Shown in pieces: positions 32,825 through 41,485 of a stretch of 42,192 nucleotides of DNA (the stretch's first letter is position 1; each line of letters opens with the position of its first letter). The DNA lies in contig CAZJQI010000037.1 in assembly GCA_964548275.1 (NCBI GenBank), forward strand, positions 1 through 42,192, in the 5' to 3' direction. The translations under genes were made by a program, and so were the position numbers. The notes under the pieces were generated by a model. It had not been told where the DNA came from and did not search any database. It was given only the letters and a program-made list of their open reading frames with translations. This stretch comes from JAUVUV01 sp964548275. GTDB lineage: Bacteria; Gemmatimonadota; Glassbacteria; GWA2-58-10.

Positions 32825-35120
32825 AGAAAAGGTTTGCGAACGTATCCACGTGGGTGGAATCGTCCAGGGGGTGGGTTTCCGTCCTTTCGTTTACCGGCTT
32901 GCCCACCGGCTGGGTCTCACCGGCTGGGTGGCGAACACCGTGCACGGGATTATAATCGAGGTTGAGGGCGAAAACGGCGCTCTCGGCCGCTTTGCCGGCC
33001 AATTGCACACCCAGGCCCCTCCCATGTCAGAGGTGCTCTACGTTCGCCGCCGCAAGATCAGTACCCCCGGTTTCGCGCGTTTCGAGATACGCTCCTCGAA
33101 AGGAGAAACCGGCCGCACCACCCTGGTCTCGCCGGATGCTGCCGTTTGTGACGAGTGCCTGGACGAAATGTGCGACCCGGCAAACCGCCGCTGGCGTTAT
33201 CCCTTTATCAACTGTACCAACTGCGGCCCGCGATATACGATCATCCTCGATATTCCCTATGACCGGCCGAACACCACCATGGCCTCTTTCGAGATGTGCC
33301 CTCTCTGCCGGGCTGAGTTCGAAAACCCGCTGGAGAGGCGGTTCCACGCCCAGCCAAACGCCTGCCCGGTGTGCGGGCCAAAGGCTTTCCTTACAGACCG
33401 CTCTGGCGCCCTGGTCGAAATAGAAGGCGAGGACCCGATCCAGACTGCAGGAAGGCTGTTGCTGGAGGGAGCCGTGGTAGCGGTCAAAGGCCTCGGCGGT
33501 TTCCACCTTGCCGCCGATGCCACAAACCAAGCGGCTACAAACAACTTGCGCAAGAGAAAGGAACGCCAGGACAAGCCTTTTGCGGTGATGTTCGCAAACC
33601 TGGGAAGTGCGCGTAAATACTCTCAGATAACCAGATCGGCGGAAAGGATTCTCACCAGTCCGGTGCGCCCGGTAGTGCTCCTGCCGAAAAGGGGAAAAGG
33701 AGATGGACTTGCCCGCTCTGTGGCACCATTCGAGGACACCTACGGTGCGATGCTGCCCTACACCCCGCTTCACCATCTTCTTCTGGAGGCTGCGGAGGGT
33801 AGACCCCTGGTAATGACCAGCGGTAACAGTTCGGATGAGCCGATCGAAATCGATAACACCGAAGCCCTCAAGCGGCTGTCTCATATCGCGGATTATTTCC
33901 TGCTTCACGACCGGCCGATCTATATGCGCGCCGATGATTCCGTGGTTCAGCCGCTTGGCCGGAAATCATTTCCTGTGCGCCGCTCGCGAGGGTATGTTCC
34001 CCGCCCTGTCAGACTGCGAAAGAAATATCCTCCGGTGCTTGCCGTGGGCGGTCAGCTTAAAAACACGGTTTGCCTTCTTCGCGGCCCCGATGCATTCTTG
34101 AGCCAGCACGTGGGTGATATAGAGCGCCTGGATACTTACAGGTTTTTCGCGCTCACTGTGAGGCAGATGCAGAAACTGCTCGAGGTAACCCCGGACCGGG
34201 TAGCCTATGATCTTCACCCTGACTATCTCACCACACGCTGGGCAATCAAGGAAAGCGGCCTGCCTGCTGTTGGAGTACAGCACCACCATGCGCACGTGGT
34301 TTCCTGCATGGCCGAACACAAGCTGAGCGGCAAAGTTATCGGTATTTCGATGGATGGTACCGGCTACGGCCCGGACGGCACGCTCTGGGGCGGGGAGTTC
34401 CTGATCGCCGATGAGAGAGGCTATCAAAGGGCCGGACACCTGCCCTATAATCCCCTGCCTGGGGGAGAGGCCGCGATTCGCGAGACCTGGCGCATGGCGC
34501 GAAGCGTTTTCGGCAGAGCTCTTGGCGTATCTGAACTGGAAAGCCTGGGGCTGAAACTTTGGCACCGTGTAGGCCCTAAAAAGGTGGAAACGATTGACAG
34601 GATGATCGAAACCGGTACCAATTGCCCGATGAGTTCGGGTTGCGGAAGGCTTTTCGATGCAGTGGCCGCCTTTCTTGGGGTGCGCACAGAAACACTCTAT
34701 GAGGGCCAGCCAGCAATGGAGCTGGAAAGCCTTGCACAGAAAGCCGCAGCAAGACGTGCGCCGGTATATACTTTCGAACTTAATGAGGCGGAAGGAATGC
34801 TGGTGCCTGATCTCACGCCCATGTTTGTGTCTATCGCCCGGGATACGGCTGGGGGGGTTGCTGCTGAACTGGTTGCCAGGGCATTTCACGACTGCCTGGT
34901 GCGGGTGATGGCCGAAGTTGCGCTCAGTCTTTCCCAGCGCGAGGGACTGGAGCGTGTGGTGCTAAGCGGCGGGGTTTTCAACAATCGGTATATCACGCGC
35001 ACGCTCAGTCTTCGCCTTCACCGGGAGGGGTTGAGAGTCTATTCTCACCGGCTCGTGCCGCCTGGGGACGGCGGGATAAGCCTCGGACAGGCCGTGGTTG
35101 CCTCCCATTTCGAGTTGTAG
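32817..35120 (+). CDS. hypF: Carbamoyltransferase HypF
   Basis: HypF makes the carbamoyl group that becomes the cyanide ligands of the hydrogenase iron. Domains in order are: acylphosphatase (IVQGVGFRPFVYRL, about 14-27); two zinc fingers (CDECLDEMC, CTNCGPRY and CPLCRAEF with CPVCGP); a YrdC-like domain (AVKGLGGFHLA and VMTSGNSSDEP); and a Kae1-like domain (HHHAHVVSCMAEH, DGTGYGPDGTLWGGE, SGGVFNNRY). The length of about 767 residues is standard. I chose the ATG at 32817, overlapping the hypB stop; ATGs at 32802 and 32769 are in frame but lie well inside hypB. All catalytic motifs are intact. Confidence 0.94.
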   Translation: MNREKVCERIHVGGIVQGVGFRPFVYRLAHRLGLTGWVANTVHGIIIEVEGENGALGRFAGQLHTQAPPMSEVLYVRRRKISTPGFARFEIRSSKGETGRTTLVSPDAAVCDECLDEMCDPANRRWRYPFINCTNCGPRYTIILDIPYDRPNTTMASFEMCPLCRAEFENPLERRFHAQPNACPVCGPKAFLTDRSGALVEIEGEDPIQTAGRLLLEGAVVAVKGLGGFHLAADATNQAATNNLRKRKERQDKPFAVMFANLGSARKYSQITRSAERILTSPVRPVVLLPKRGKGDGLARSVAPFEDTYGAMLPYTPLHHLLLEAAEGRPLVMTSGNSSDEPIEIDNTEALKRLSHIADYFLLHDRPIYMRADDSVVQPLGRKSFPVRRSRGYVPRPVRLRKKYPPVLAVGGQLKNTVCLLRGPDAFLSQHVGDIERLDTYRFFALTVRQMQKLLEVTPDRVAYDLHPDYLTTRWAIKESGLPAVGVQHHHAHVVSCMAEHKLSGKVIGISMDGTGYGPDGTLWGGEFLIADERGYQRAGHLPYNPLPGGEAAIRETWRMARSVFGRALGVSELESLGLKLWHRVGPKKVETIDRMIETGTNCPMSSGCGRLFDAVAAFLGVRTETLYEGQPAMELESLAQKAAARRAPVYTFELNEAEGMLVPDLTPMFVSIARDTAGGVAAELVARAFHDCLVRVMAEVALSLSQREGLERVVLSGGVFNNRYITRTLSLRLHREGLRVYSHRLVPPGDGGISLGQAVVASHFEL

Positions 35121-35142
35121 TACAAATACACAGGCATTAGAT

Positions 35143-35356
35143 TTAGCCCGGATTATTCGTAAATTAGTAAGGTGTTGTGTTTCCCCGGGGCCTGGGGGCG
35201 GCGACTGTGCGACCCAAGTCGCACAGCCCGTTGCGCTTTTGCACAACGGAGCGCATTTCATGCGCTCGCCGCCCCCCTCCCTCGGTGGCCGAGAAAAATG
35301 TGAAAATAAGTAATTGGCCATGTCAAGGTCTGGGTTTCATGAATAATCCGGGTTAG
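35143..35356. mobile_element. MITE-like element with 16-bp terminal inverted repeats
   Basis: TTAGCCCGGATTATTC (35143-35158) and the reverse complement of 35341-35356 (CTAACCCGGATTATTC) match at 14 of 16 bases. The 214 bp between hypF and the GH43-like gene contain no credible ORF but a large cruciform (35194-35276). No transposase and no clear target duplication are seen. It could instead be a structured-RNA locus. Confidence 0.6.
35194..35276. repeat. Three-armed cruciform (four-way junction) inside the MITE-like element
   Basis: The outer stem is GGGGGCGGCGA (35194-35204) with 35266-35276, 11 bp perfect. Arm 1 is CTGTGCGAC (35205-35213) with 35218-35226, 9 bp perfect. Arm 2 is CCGTTG (35228-35233) with 35244-35249, continued by GC/GC. 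Arm 3 is AGCGCAT (35250-35256) with 35260-35266. Almost every base is paired. Confidence 0.8.
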
Positions 35357-35429
35357 TGAAACCGTCATCGGTGTTCATAGATTCCCGCATTAATTTTTGA
35401 GAGCGGATTTCTCAGACAGGAGGCGCGAG

Positions 35430-36392
35430 TTGAAACGGCGTAATTTTATCCGCATTGCTGGCGGGTCGATAATTCTGAATCAGCTCGCATCAAAGGTTAT
35501 GGCGAATAATCCGATTAAATTTGAATCTGCCGTTAAGCTGGAAATCGGTCAGCAACTGCCGGACCCATTCTGTATTAGAATCGGGGAGGGTTATTATTTA
35601 ACCGGTACCCATTCGACCAGGCGGAAGTCGAAAAAACCATCCCTCTTCGATATGTTTTATTCCAGGAATTTGGTCAACTGGAAGAGCTTGGGACCGATAC
35701 TGAAAATGCCTGATTATGAAGGGAGCAGGGAGGGGAATTTCTGGGCTCCGGAAATTCTTCCATATAAAGGTAAGTATTATCTGTATTACACTGCGGATTC
35801 ATTCGGCGACCCTTATAGAAGATTCGTCCGGGTGGCCGTGGGAGAGCAAATTGAGGGCCCGTATGAGGATTCCTGCAGAGCGCTGACCGAACAACCTTCC
35901 ATAGACGGCCACCCTTTCTCTGTCTCGGAAGATGAATCCTACTTGTTTTACACGGGTAATGAAGGTAACGACCACATGGGCCAGCTACTCGTGGATAAAT
36001 TTGTTTCACCCGTTCAACTGGAAAATAAACCCGGAAAAGTGTTCCCTTCAGAGACAGTCGAGTGGGAGGAAGGCGCTTCTGTGATCGACTCAGGCAGCAC
36101 CTTTTTCCTTTTCTCCAGTCAGGGAAACTGGCGGAATGAGACTTACCACGTACTGGTCTCGAAAGCAAAAAATATTCTCGGTCCGTATGAGCGATGCAGA
36201 GATGAAAACGGCAATTGCAAAGTGTTGAAAACAACAGCTAATCAGTTCGGACCGGGGCATAATTCCATATTCAGAGGACCTGATACCAGCTTTTTTATCT
36301 GTTACCATGCCTGGGATAAGGAACGTACCGGCAGATACTCCTGGATTGCCCCTCTGCAATGGAAAGAGGGCTTTCCATATGTAAAGCAATAA
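35430..36392 (+). CDS. Tat-exported GH43-like five-bladed beta-propeller glycosidase
   Basis: The protein of about 320 residues starts KRRNFIRIAGGS, a twin-arginine signal, and has the GH43-type propeller pattern. The pattern includes LPDPFCIRIGEGYYLTGT with the presumed catalytic-base Asp, FWAPEI with the presumed modulator region, GKYYLYYTA, and GPGHNSIF near the end. GH43 enzymes act on arabinose- or xylose-containing glycans; the substrate here is unknown. The start is a TTG at 35430, chosen because AGGAGG lies 6 bases upstream and it gives the complete Tat signal; a longer frame from TTG 35397 has no such site. It interrupts the hyp cluster between hypF and hypC. Confidence 0.75.
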   Translation: MKRRNFIRIAGGSIILNQLASKVMANNPIKFESAVKLEIGQQLPDPFCIRIGEGYYLTGTHSTRRKSKKPSLFDMFYSRNLVNWKSLGPILKMPDYEGSREGNFWAPEILPYKGKYYLYYTADSFGDPYRRFVRVAVGEQIEGPYEDSCRALTEQPSIDGHPFSVSEDESYLFYTGNEGNDHMGQLLVDKFVSPVQLENKPGKVFPSETVEWEEGASVIDSGSTFFLFSSQGNWRNETYHVLVSKAKNILGPYERCRDENGNCKVLKTTANQFGPGHNSIFRGPDTSFFICYHAWDKERTGRYSWIAPLQWKEGFPYVKQ

Positions 36393-36457
36393 GCAATAGG
36401 CTTTGATTAATATTCGTCTTTTAAGGCGGTTTACGATACAGTTTCCAAGGAGAAATC

Positions 36458-36685
36458 ATGTGCCTGGGGATTCCGGGCCGCGTGGAGGAAATAGACGGCA
36501 CCATCGCAAAGGTGCGTTTCGGCGATCTGTTGCGAAAGACAAGCCTTGACCTTCTCGGTGAGGATGTTTCGGTGGGCGACTATGTGATCGTTCACGCAGG
36601 TTTCGCGCTCGAGCGTATCGATGAGGACGAGGCACATAAAACCTTGCAGATGCTTAAAGAGATATCCGACCTTGAAGTACCTTGA
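36458..36685 (+). CDS. hypC: Hydrogenase maturation chaperone HypC
   Basis: HypC shuttles the Fe(CN)2CO unit with HypD and binds the large-subunit precursor. The 75-residue protein begins MCLGIPG, whose Cys2 is essential, followed by the OB-like barrel with GDYVIVHAGFAL. AAGGAG precedes the ATG. The gene overlaps hypD by 14 bases. Confidence 0.94.
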   Translation: MCLGIPGRVEEIDGTIAKVRFGDLLRKTSLDLLGEDVSVGDYVIVHAGFALERIDEDEAHKTLQMLKEISDLEVP

Positions 36686-37772
36686 TGAATACAGAGACCC
36701 CGGCCTGGCCGAGGCGCTTGCTGCGAAAATCTGGCAGGTGAGCACCCGAAAGGTGAGTTTCATGGAATTCTGCGGGGGCCACACTGTGACTATCGCCCGC
36801 TACGGGATCGAGTCCCTGCTGCCGGCACAGGTGCGCCTTCTCTCCGGGCCCGGCTGCCCGGTCTGTGTCACGCCGATGAAGTTGATCGACAGGATGATCG
36901 CTCTCGCTTCCCAGCCGGAAATAATTGTAACCACCTACGGAGACATGCTCCGGGTACCGGGCTCATCGACGAGCCTCGCCTTAGAACGCGCACGGGGAGC
37001 CGATGTCCGGATAATTTACTCCAGCTACGACGCTCTCGAGATCGCCCGGAATACACCTGGAAGACAGGTGGTGTTTTTCGGTATCGGGTTCGAGACCACT
37101 GCTCCGGCAACTGCCGCAGCCGTGCTTAAAGCCCGCGAACTGAACCTGGATAATTTTTCCGTGGTCAGCGCGCACAAGACAACTCCCGCAATTATCAAGG
37201 CCCTGCTCGATACCGAGGAACTCGAACTCGACGGTCTGATCTGTCCCGGCCATGTGAGTGTAATTACAGGCATGGCTCCCTACATCTACGCCGCTGAAAA
37301 GCGAGGAGTGGCCTGTGTAATTTCCGGGTTCGAACCAGTGGACGTACTTCAGAGCGTATTGATGCTTGTGGAGCAGGTTGAGAATGGAAACGCTCAGGTG
37401 GAGATCCAGTACCGGCGGGGAGTGCGGCCGGCTGGAAACGAAAAGGCGCGACGGATGATGGATGAAGTTTTCAGGCCCGCGGACAGCAACTGGCGGGGGA
37501 TAGGGGTAGTGGAGGGAAGCGGCCTGGCCATTCGAGAAGAATTCAGCAAATGGGACGCGCTAGCCCGTTTCCCGGTCGAAGTTCCGGAGACAGACGAACC
37601 GACAGGATGTATCTGCGGCAGGATCCTCAGGGGCGTGGCCTCGCCCTCTGAGTGTGCATTGTTCGGTAAGCGCTGCACGCCTGCCGCGCCGGTCGGCGCC
37701 TGCATGGTTTCAAGCGAGGGGGCCTGCCAGGCGCACTACCGTTTCGGCAGAACACACCTTCGCACTCCCTGA
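36672..37772 (+). CDS. hypD: Hydrogenase maturation Fe-S protein HypD
   Basis: HypD carries the iron on which cyanide and CO ligands are assembled. The 366-residue protein keeps the family motifs: FCGGHT (near 33), GPGCPVCVTP (about 65-74), GFETTAP, CPGHVSVI and the C-terminal 4Fe-4S cysteines in CICGRIL, CALFGKRC and GACQAHYR. I chose a TTG start at 36672, inside hypC, because it gives KYLDEYRDP, the usual HypD N-terminus; the ATG at 36621 would add a tail read from hypC. hypE would be expected next but does not follow. Confidence 0.93.
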   Translation: MKYLDEYRDPGLAEALAAKIWQVSTRKVSFMEFCGGHTVTIARYGIESLLPAQVRLLSGPGCPVCVTPMKLIDRMIALASQPEIIVTTYGDMLRVPGSSTSLALERARGADVRIIYSSYDALEIARNTPGRQVVFFGIGFETTAPATAAAVLKARELNLDNFSVVSAHKTTPAIIKALLDTEELELDGLICPGHVSVITGMAPYIYAAEKRGVACVISGFEPVDVLQSVLMLVEQVENGNAQVEIQYRRGVRPAGNEKARRMMDEVFRPADSNWRGIGVVEGSGLAIREEFSKWDALARFPVEVPETDEPTGCICGRILRGVASPSECALFGKRCTPAAPVGACMVSSEGACQAHYRFGRTHLRTP

Positions 37773-37794
37773 AATTTCCCCATGGAAAAATCAC

Positions 37795-37971
37795 TCACCG
37801 TTTAAATATCTTCCTTGAAAATTCTTTGCCTGTTTTTAAATCAGGATACAATTCGTGGTACAAAAATTGCTCCCAATTTAAAGGGTATTTATCCATAAGA
37901 TCTGAAAATTTAGGACATAAATAATCTACAATGAAATCTCTATCTCCAAAACTATCAAATTCTCTTTTTTC
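37795..37971 (-). pseudogene. Minus-strand gene fragment, AT-rich
   Basis: A frame open from 37971 to a TGA at 37795-37797 reads as natural-looking protein (DRDFIVDYLCPKFSDL, then MDKYPLNWEQFLYHELYPDL and TGKEFSRKIFKR). It has 58 residues and only an internal ATG at 37896, without a ribosome site. The stretch is far more AT-rich than hypD and the next gene. It looks like the last part of a gene whose 5' end is lost. It overlaps the 5' end of the SH3-protein gene on the other strand. The family is not recognised. Confidence 0.4.
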
Positions 37972-38908
37972 TTATCTTGCGCTCAGGATACTGCTGGTAG
38001 CAGCTCTTATTCTTTTCGCAACTGGAGGTGCAATCGGGCAGGAGGCTGTGGTAAACCGTGACGGCAGCCTGCTGTTCCAGGAACCCGATGACGAATCAGC
38101 GGTTCTCGATATTCTCTCCCGTGGCACAAAACTCCAGATGATTGAACAGCTAGGCCAGTGGTGTAAAGTTTTGACCTCCGGTTCCGCCCAGCAAGGCTTT
38201 ATCAGCCGGGATGCCGTTCGTATAGGCACCATGCTGCCGGGTATGATGCAGCCTTCAGTCAGGTCAGGCTCAGAAGCCTATCAAAACCTCCAGAGCGAAC
38301 TTGACAAATCCGAGACCAGGTTGCGCCAAACTCAGAGAGCGCTGGAAAATATCGAGCGGATGTTGGAAAAACTGGGACAACTAAATCAGGCCGCGCCAGA
38401 GAGCAGCAGGGAATCGGAAATGATAGTGAAACGCGAAGCGGACATAACAGGGCCGGTTGAAAGCAGTTTGTACTCTCACTCTTTCGGTTTTAACCTTTAT
38501 TCCGGTTTGTATTTCGATGGCAGGGATAACACTGTGGGAGTCTCCTCGCTCTGGAGCCCGGCGTTTATCAGGCCCTTGAGTATCGAGATAGAAGGAGGAC
38601 TTACCTTTTTAGAAGACCAGGATGAAGCCATATACGCCAATTTTGGGTTGATTTTCCCATTCTGGACGGGCTGGGAGTGGATGAACCCTTATCTTGCAAT
38701 GGGTGGAGGTGTACTCAGGCGGGAAACAGGGCCGCCCCGTCTATCCGATACAGATATCAACCCGCTTGCAAATCTCGGCGCAGGAGTCGTGCTCAATTTG
38801 AAAGGAGGCTTGAATCTAAGAGCAGATCTTCGCTCCGTGGTGGAATTCAGCAACACTGAAGACAAATTCGATGGACGCTTTTATCTCGGCCTCTCTTACC
38901 TCCGTTAG
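37931..38908 (+). CDS. Exported SH3-domain protein with coiled coil and outer-membrane beta-barrel-like C-terminus
   Basis: The 325-residue protein has a signal peptide (about 1-37, cut near AIGQ) and a bacterial SH3-like domain (about 38-97, VVNRDGSLLFQEPDDESAVLDIL through QGFISRDAV). It then has a coiled-coil stretch (about 112-150, heptad-like LQSELDKSETRLRQTQRAL) and a beta-rich part of alternating hydrophobic strands (from about 175, GLYFDGRDN, ANFGLIFPFWTGW) ending LGLSYLR. The layout suggests an envelope protein that binds peptidoglycan and sits in the outer membrane. No ribosome site precedes the ATG, and its first 45 bases share the AT-rich composition of the antisense fragment, so the start is uncertain. 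Confidence 0.65.
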   Translation: MKSLSPKLSNSLFSYLALRILLVAALILFATGGAIGQEAVVNRDGSLLFQEPDDESAVLDILSRGTKLQMIEQLGQWCKVLTSGSAQQGFISRDAVRIGTMLPGMMQPSVRSGSEAYQNLQSELDKSETRLRQTQRALENIERMLEKLGQLNQAAPESSRESEMIVKREADITGPVESSLYSHSFGFNLYSGLYFDGRDNTVGVSSLWSPAFIRPLSIEIEGGLTFLEDQDEAIYANFGLIFPFWTGWEWMNPYLAMGGGVLRRETGPPRLSDTDINPLANLGAGVVLNLKGGLNLRADLRSVVEFSNTEDKFDGRFYLGLSYLR

Positions 38909-39002
38909 GTTTTTACCTGCCGAATCGGGATCAAGCAGCTTTCCTCATTGATCAATCAATCGCTTTCCCCGGGGCTATATTCTTAAAGGCAAGCACCGAT
39001 CC

Positions 39003-40355
39003 TCACCAGTCCAGGCGGAGTATCTCCGCTCTCTGGCTGACACCCTCGTAGAATTTGTTGCTGTCGAAACGGTTGTATCCCATCGGGAACTGCGCTGGCT
39101 TTCCTCCCTCCACGAACGTGACGTGATTCAAAAAGGTGGGAATCCTGGAACCGTGTTCGATCTGGATCAGTCTCCGGTGGCTGCTGCTGATATCCAGCGG
39201 AGGATCATTGGCCTTGGCGCTGAGATAGATCAACCACCAGATTTCCTGATCGGAAACGAACGGGCCGCCTCGGGCCAGGTGTTTGGAAATCAGATTCACC
39301 ATATTTTCATCGTGGCCACCCTCGACATAGGTATCAACGTATTTGTCGTAGGTATCCGCCGCATCGGCAAGCAGGACGCCATACATGGCGTCCGTACCGT
39401 ATGTTTTGCCGATATAAACGATTGCCGCGTCATCACTTACACCCGGCCCTGGCATCCTTCGGAAATAAATTCCGACTGGTTTCGGGTGCCTGTTGCCGTA
39501 GGTTTCCCCAACTATAACTTCAAGCTCACGCAGGGAACGAATCTCTTCATCGCTGAATATCTTGTCAGCCGCTATTTGTTCGGTAAGCCCCACCTCCGTA
39601 AATTTTTCCGGGTTCGCCAGCAGCAACTCGCCCCCACCGAGTATCAGCGGCTCTCCCCTCAGGGTTACCTTGAAATGCTTTGCAGCCCGCCTGCGTTTTT
39701 TCCAGTTGTCCATCATGCCCCCCAGCACAAAGCCCTTAAAAAAAGGTTCTGCATCCACAGAAATACCCTCCAGAAAAATTATGCCGAAAGGATTGCTTTG
39801 GCTTGATTCGGCACTGCCGAAAGTAACTTTCTTACTGGAGATAGATTCGAACAGGAAGTGCTCCAGGTTCTCGAGAATTTTCTGCCTGTGTACTCTGACG
39901 AGATGGTTCCGGATCCCGAGTTCTTCCGAGCCAATCGCGAGGATGACATCATCAATTGTGGCGTCTGGGAAACAGAGGGGCTGGCCCTGCTCGTCAAAAA
40001 ACATTCCGTGGCCGTTTTGCGCTCTGCCGCAGATTGACTGTGGAAGAAGAAGCGGAAGAATATGAAATGCGGCTTTGATCGGGAGAGTTTTCAGGTAGAG
40101 AAAATCCTTGCAGGCTAGTCGATTGAAAAGTTCCCGGCTGTTGGAAACCGAGAGAGTAGAATAGGTGAGCCGGATTTTATCGGATCGGGAATGGTCAAAT
40201 GTATAATCCAGCTTACCTTTAAGGTTGGCTAGAATGATATCAAGGTTTTGAAAACGGTTTGCTTTGCCTGCGCGTTTACTTTTTTTTTCCGGGGCATCTT
40301 GAAAAGGGAAATTCGGCCAGGCCTTAAAGTACGCATTCCGAAGGAATATTATCAA
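39003..40355 (-). CDS. Conserved-looking protein of unknown function, 450 residues
   Basis: The family is not recognised. The frame is long, uses ordinary codons and has no signal peptide; the first 35 residues are basic (KKSKRAGKANRF) and may not be the true start. Hydrophobic stretches are short, so the protein is probably soluble. Notable segments are GSEELGIRNHLVRVHRQKIL, FVLGGMMDNWKKRRRAAKHF with many basic residues, EPLILGGGELLLANP, PKPVGIYFRRMPG and WWLIYLSAKAND. No metal or nucleotide motif is plain. It faces away from the SH3-protein gene, stop to stop, and lies 150 bases downstream of the XRE regulator on the same strand. Confidence 0.6.
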   Translation of the reverse strand: MIIFLRNAYFKAWPNFPFQDAPEKKSKRAGKANRFQNLDIILANLKGKLDYTFDHSRSDKIRLTYSTLSVSNSRELFNRLACKDFLYLKTLPIKAAFHILPLLLPQSICGRAQNGHGMFFDEQGQPLCFPDATIDDVILAIGSEELGIRNHLVRVHRQKILENLEHFLFESISSKKVTFGSAESSQSNPFGIIFLEGISVDAEPFFKGFVLGGMMDNWKKRRRAAKHFKVTLRGEPLILGGGELLLANPEKFTEVGLTEQIAADKIFSDEEIRSLRELEVIVGETYGNRHPKPVGIYFRRMPGPGVSDDAAIVYIGKTYGTDAMYGVLLADAADTYDKYVDTYVEGGHDENMVNLISKHLARGGPFVSDQEIWWLIYLSAKANDPPLDISSSHRRLIQIEHGSRIPTFLNHVTFVEGGKPAQFPMGYNRFDSNKFYEGVSQRAEILRLDW

Positions 40356-40506
40356 ACGCCAACTTCTGGCAAATCAATATTATATCGCTCTCGGCGATAT
40401 CGCAACAGCTAAGCCGTCGCTAAAAAGGGATAATTATAAGATTTCAGTTTACAGACCTATTGCCAGCTCGGGGATTCGCAATTCAGCAAGTTATCAGCAA
40501 CGCTCT

Positions 40507-41235
40507 TTAAACGCCTTTACTCTCTTCAAGATAACCCTTAAGAACTTTGGTTATCTCAGAAAGATTTTCACCAAACGAGGTGGGATCAACTGTTCGGCAG
40601 TACTTTGTCATTGCCCAGCCAGGGACCCAGAATGCCAGATCCGATTGGGACCATTTTAGAAGGGTGGCTGCGTTGCGTTCCCAGTTGTTGCGATCCTCTT
40701 TGGCGAGATTGACAGGAGGCAGCGGGATTCTCGGCACGTCCTGGGGATAAGTTCTGTAAGACTGGCTGTCGGCAGCCCGCCGGATGTCAAATTGCACTTG
40801 GGCTGAAGGCCTGAGAACGCTCAGTACTTCTTCGAGGTAAGCGATGATAAGTTTTAGGGAATGGTTATCCGACAATTCCCGCTGAACGATTTTGGGAATT
40901 TCGCTTAGCAGGCTTTTTTGAAGTTCCGATTCGATCTGCTCCGGATAGGCCCCGGGAGGATAAGTGCGATAGGGCCGCCGCCCTGGCGCCACACCCTCTG
41001 TAACGGAGATGAATCCGGAGGGCGATGTAAGCTGATCGAGGCTTATCCCGAGAATTTCAGACAGCTTCATCAGATATTTAGCCGAGGGGGCTCCTTTTCC
41101 GTTTTCCCAGACGCTCAAGTTCTGGAACGCTATACCGAGTTTTTCAGCCAGGGCACGCTGGGAAAGCCCTTTGATTTTTCTTGCTGCTTTGATGTTTTCA
41201 CCAATAATCTTTTTTTGATCAACAGGTGTATTCAT
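40507..41235 (-). CDS. XRE-family transcription factor with a large C-terminal domain
   Basis: The 242-residue protein has an N-terminal Cro/C1-type helix-turn-helix (about 10-66: IGENIKAARKIKGLSQRALAEKLG, then NLSVWENGKGAPS and LMKLSEILGISLDQL). The remaining 170 residues have no recognised fold; two copies of a RTYP.. motif (YRTYPPGAYP near 98 and YRTYPQDVP near 180) are visible. Single-helix XRE regulators often sense a ligand or partner through this part. A consensus sigma-70 promoter lies 220 bases upstream and a near-palindrome 20 bases upstream, which would allow autoregulation. The unknown gene 39003-40355 may be in the same unit. Confidence 0.88.
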   Translation of the reverse strand: MNTPVDQKKIIGENIKAARKIKGLSQRALAEKLGIAFQNLSVWENGKGAPSAKYLMKLSEILGISLDQLTSPSGFISVTEGVAPGRRPYRTYPPGAYPEQIESELQKSLLSEIPKIVQRELSDNHSLKLIIAYLEEVLSVLRPSAQVQFDIRRAADSQSYRTYPQDVPRIPLPPVNLAKEDRNNWERNAATLLKWSQSDLAFWVPGWAMTKYCRTVDPTSFGENLSEITKVLKGYLEESKGV

Positions 41236-41254
41236 GATTGACCATCCCCAAATG

Positions 41255-41268
41255 TTAAAGTACTCTAA
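41255..41268. promoter_or_regulatory. Candidate operator: near-palindrome upstream of the XRE gene
   Basis: TTAAAGTACTCTAA pairs with itself at 12 of 14 positions and lies 20 bases upstream of the XRE start codon. XRE regulators commonly bind such dyads near their own genes. Its position inside the leader would suit repression by roadblock. Confidence 0.35.
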
Positions 41269-41455
41269 TTGATATCCCGGTAACTGTTAGTAAAATAAAA
41301 GTGGATCGAATCAGGCAAAATGATTGGCATTAACAACAGCTAAAAATTCGATCAATCTGCCTTGAACGTAATTAAAGGCTTTCTTCTGGCAGGAGATAAA
41401 ACGACTGCCAATACAAGAACAAATTAATTTTAAAAATAATTTAATGATTAATGCT

Positions 41456-41485
41456 ATTATAGTAAAATTGAACTAATTTTGTCAA
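41456..41485 (-). promoter_or_regulatory. Consensus sigma-70 promoter driving the XRE gene
   Basis: On the minus strand TTGACA (41480-41485) and TATAAT (41456-41461) are both exact consensus, 18 bases apart. The XRE start codon is 220 bases downstream, so the transcript would have a long leader of about 210 bases. The surrounding DNA is very AT-rich, so a chance -10 is easy, but both hexamers together are not. Confidence 0.65.

Noticed and set aside
33027..33908. Long minus-strand frame opposite hypF
   Set aside because: It is a shadow of the GC-rich hypF coding strand; hypF has all family motifs and this frame has none.
35194..35276. Reading the cruciform as a simple hypF terminator
   Set aside because: The structure has four stems and no T-run, and it sits inside terminal inverted repeats, so a plain terminator does not explain it.
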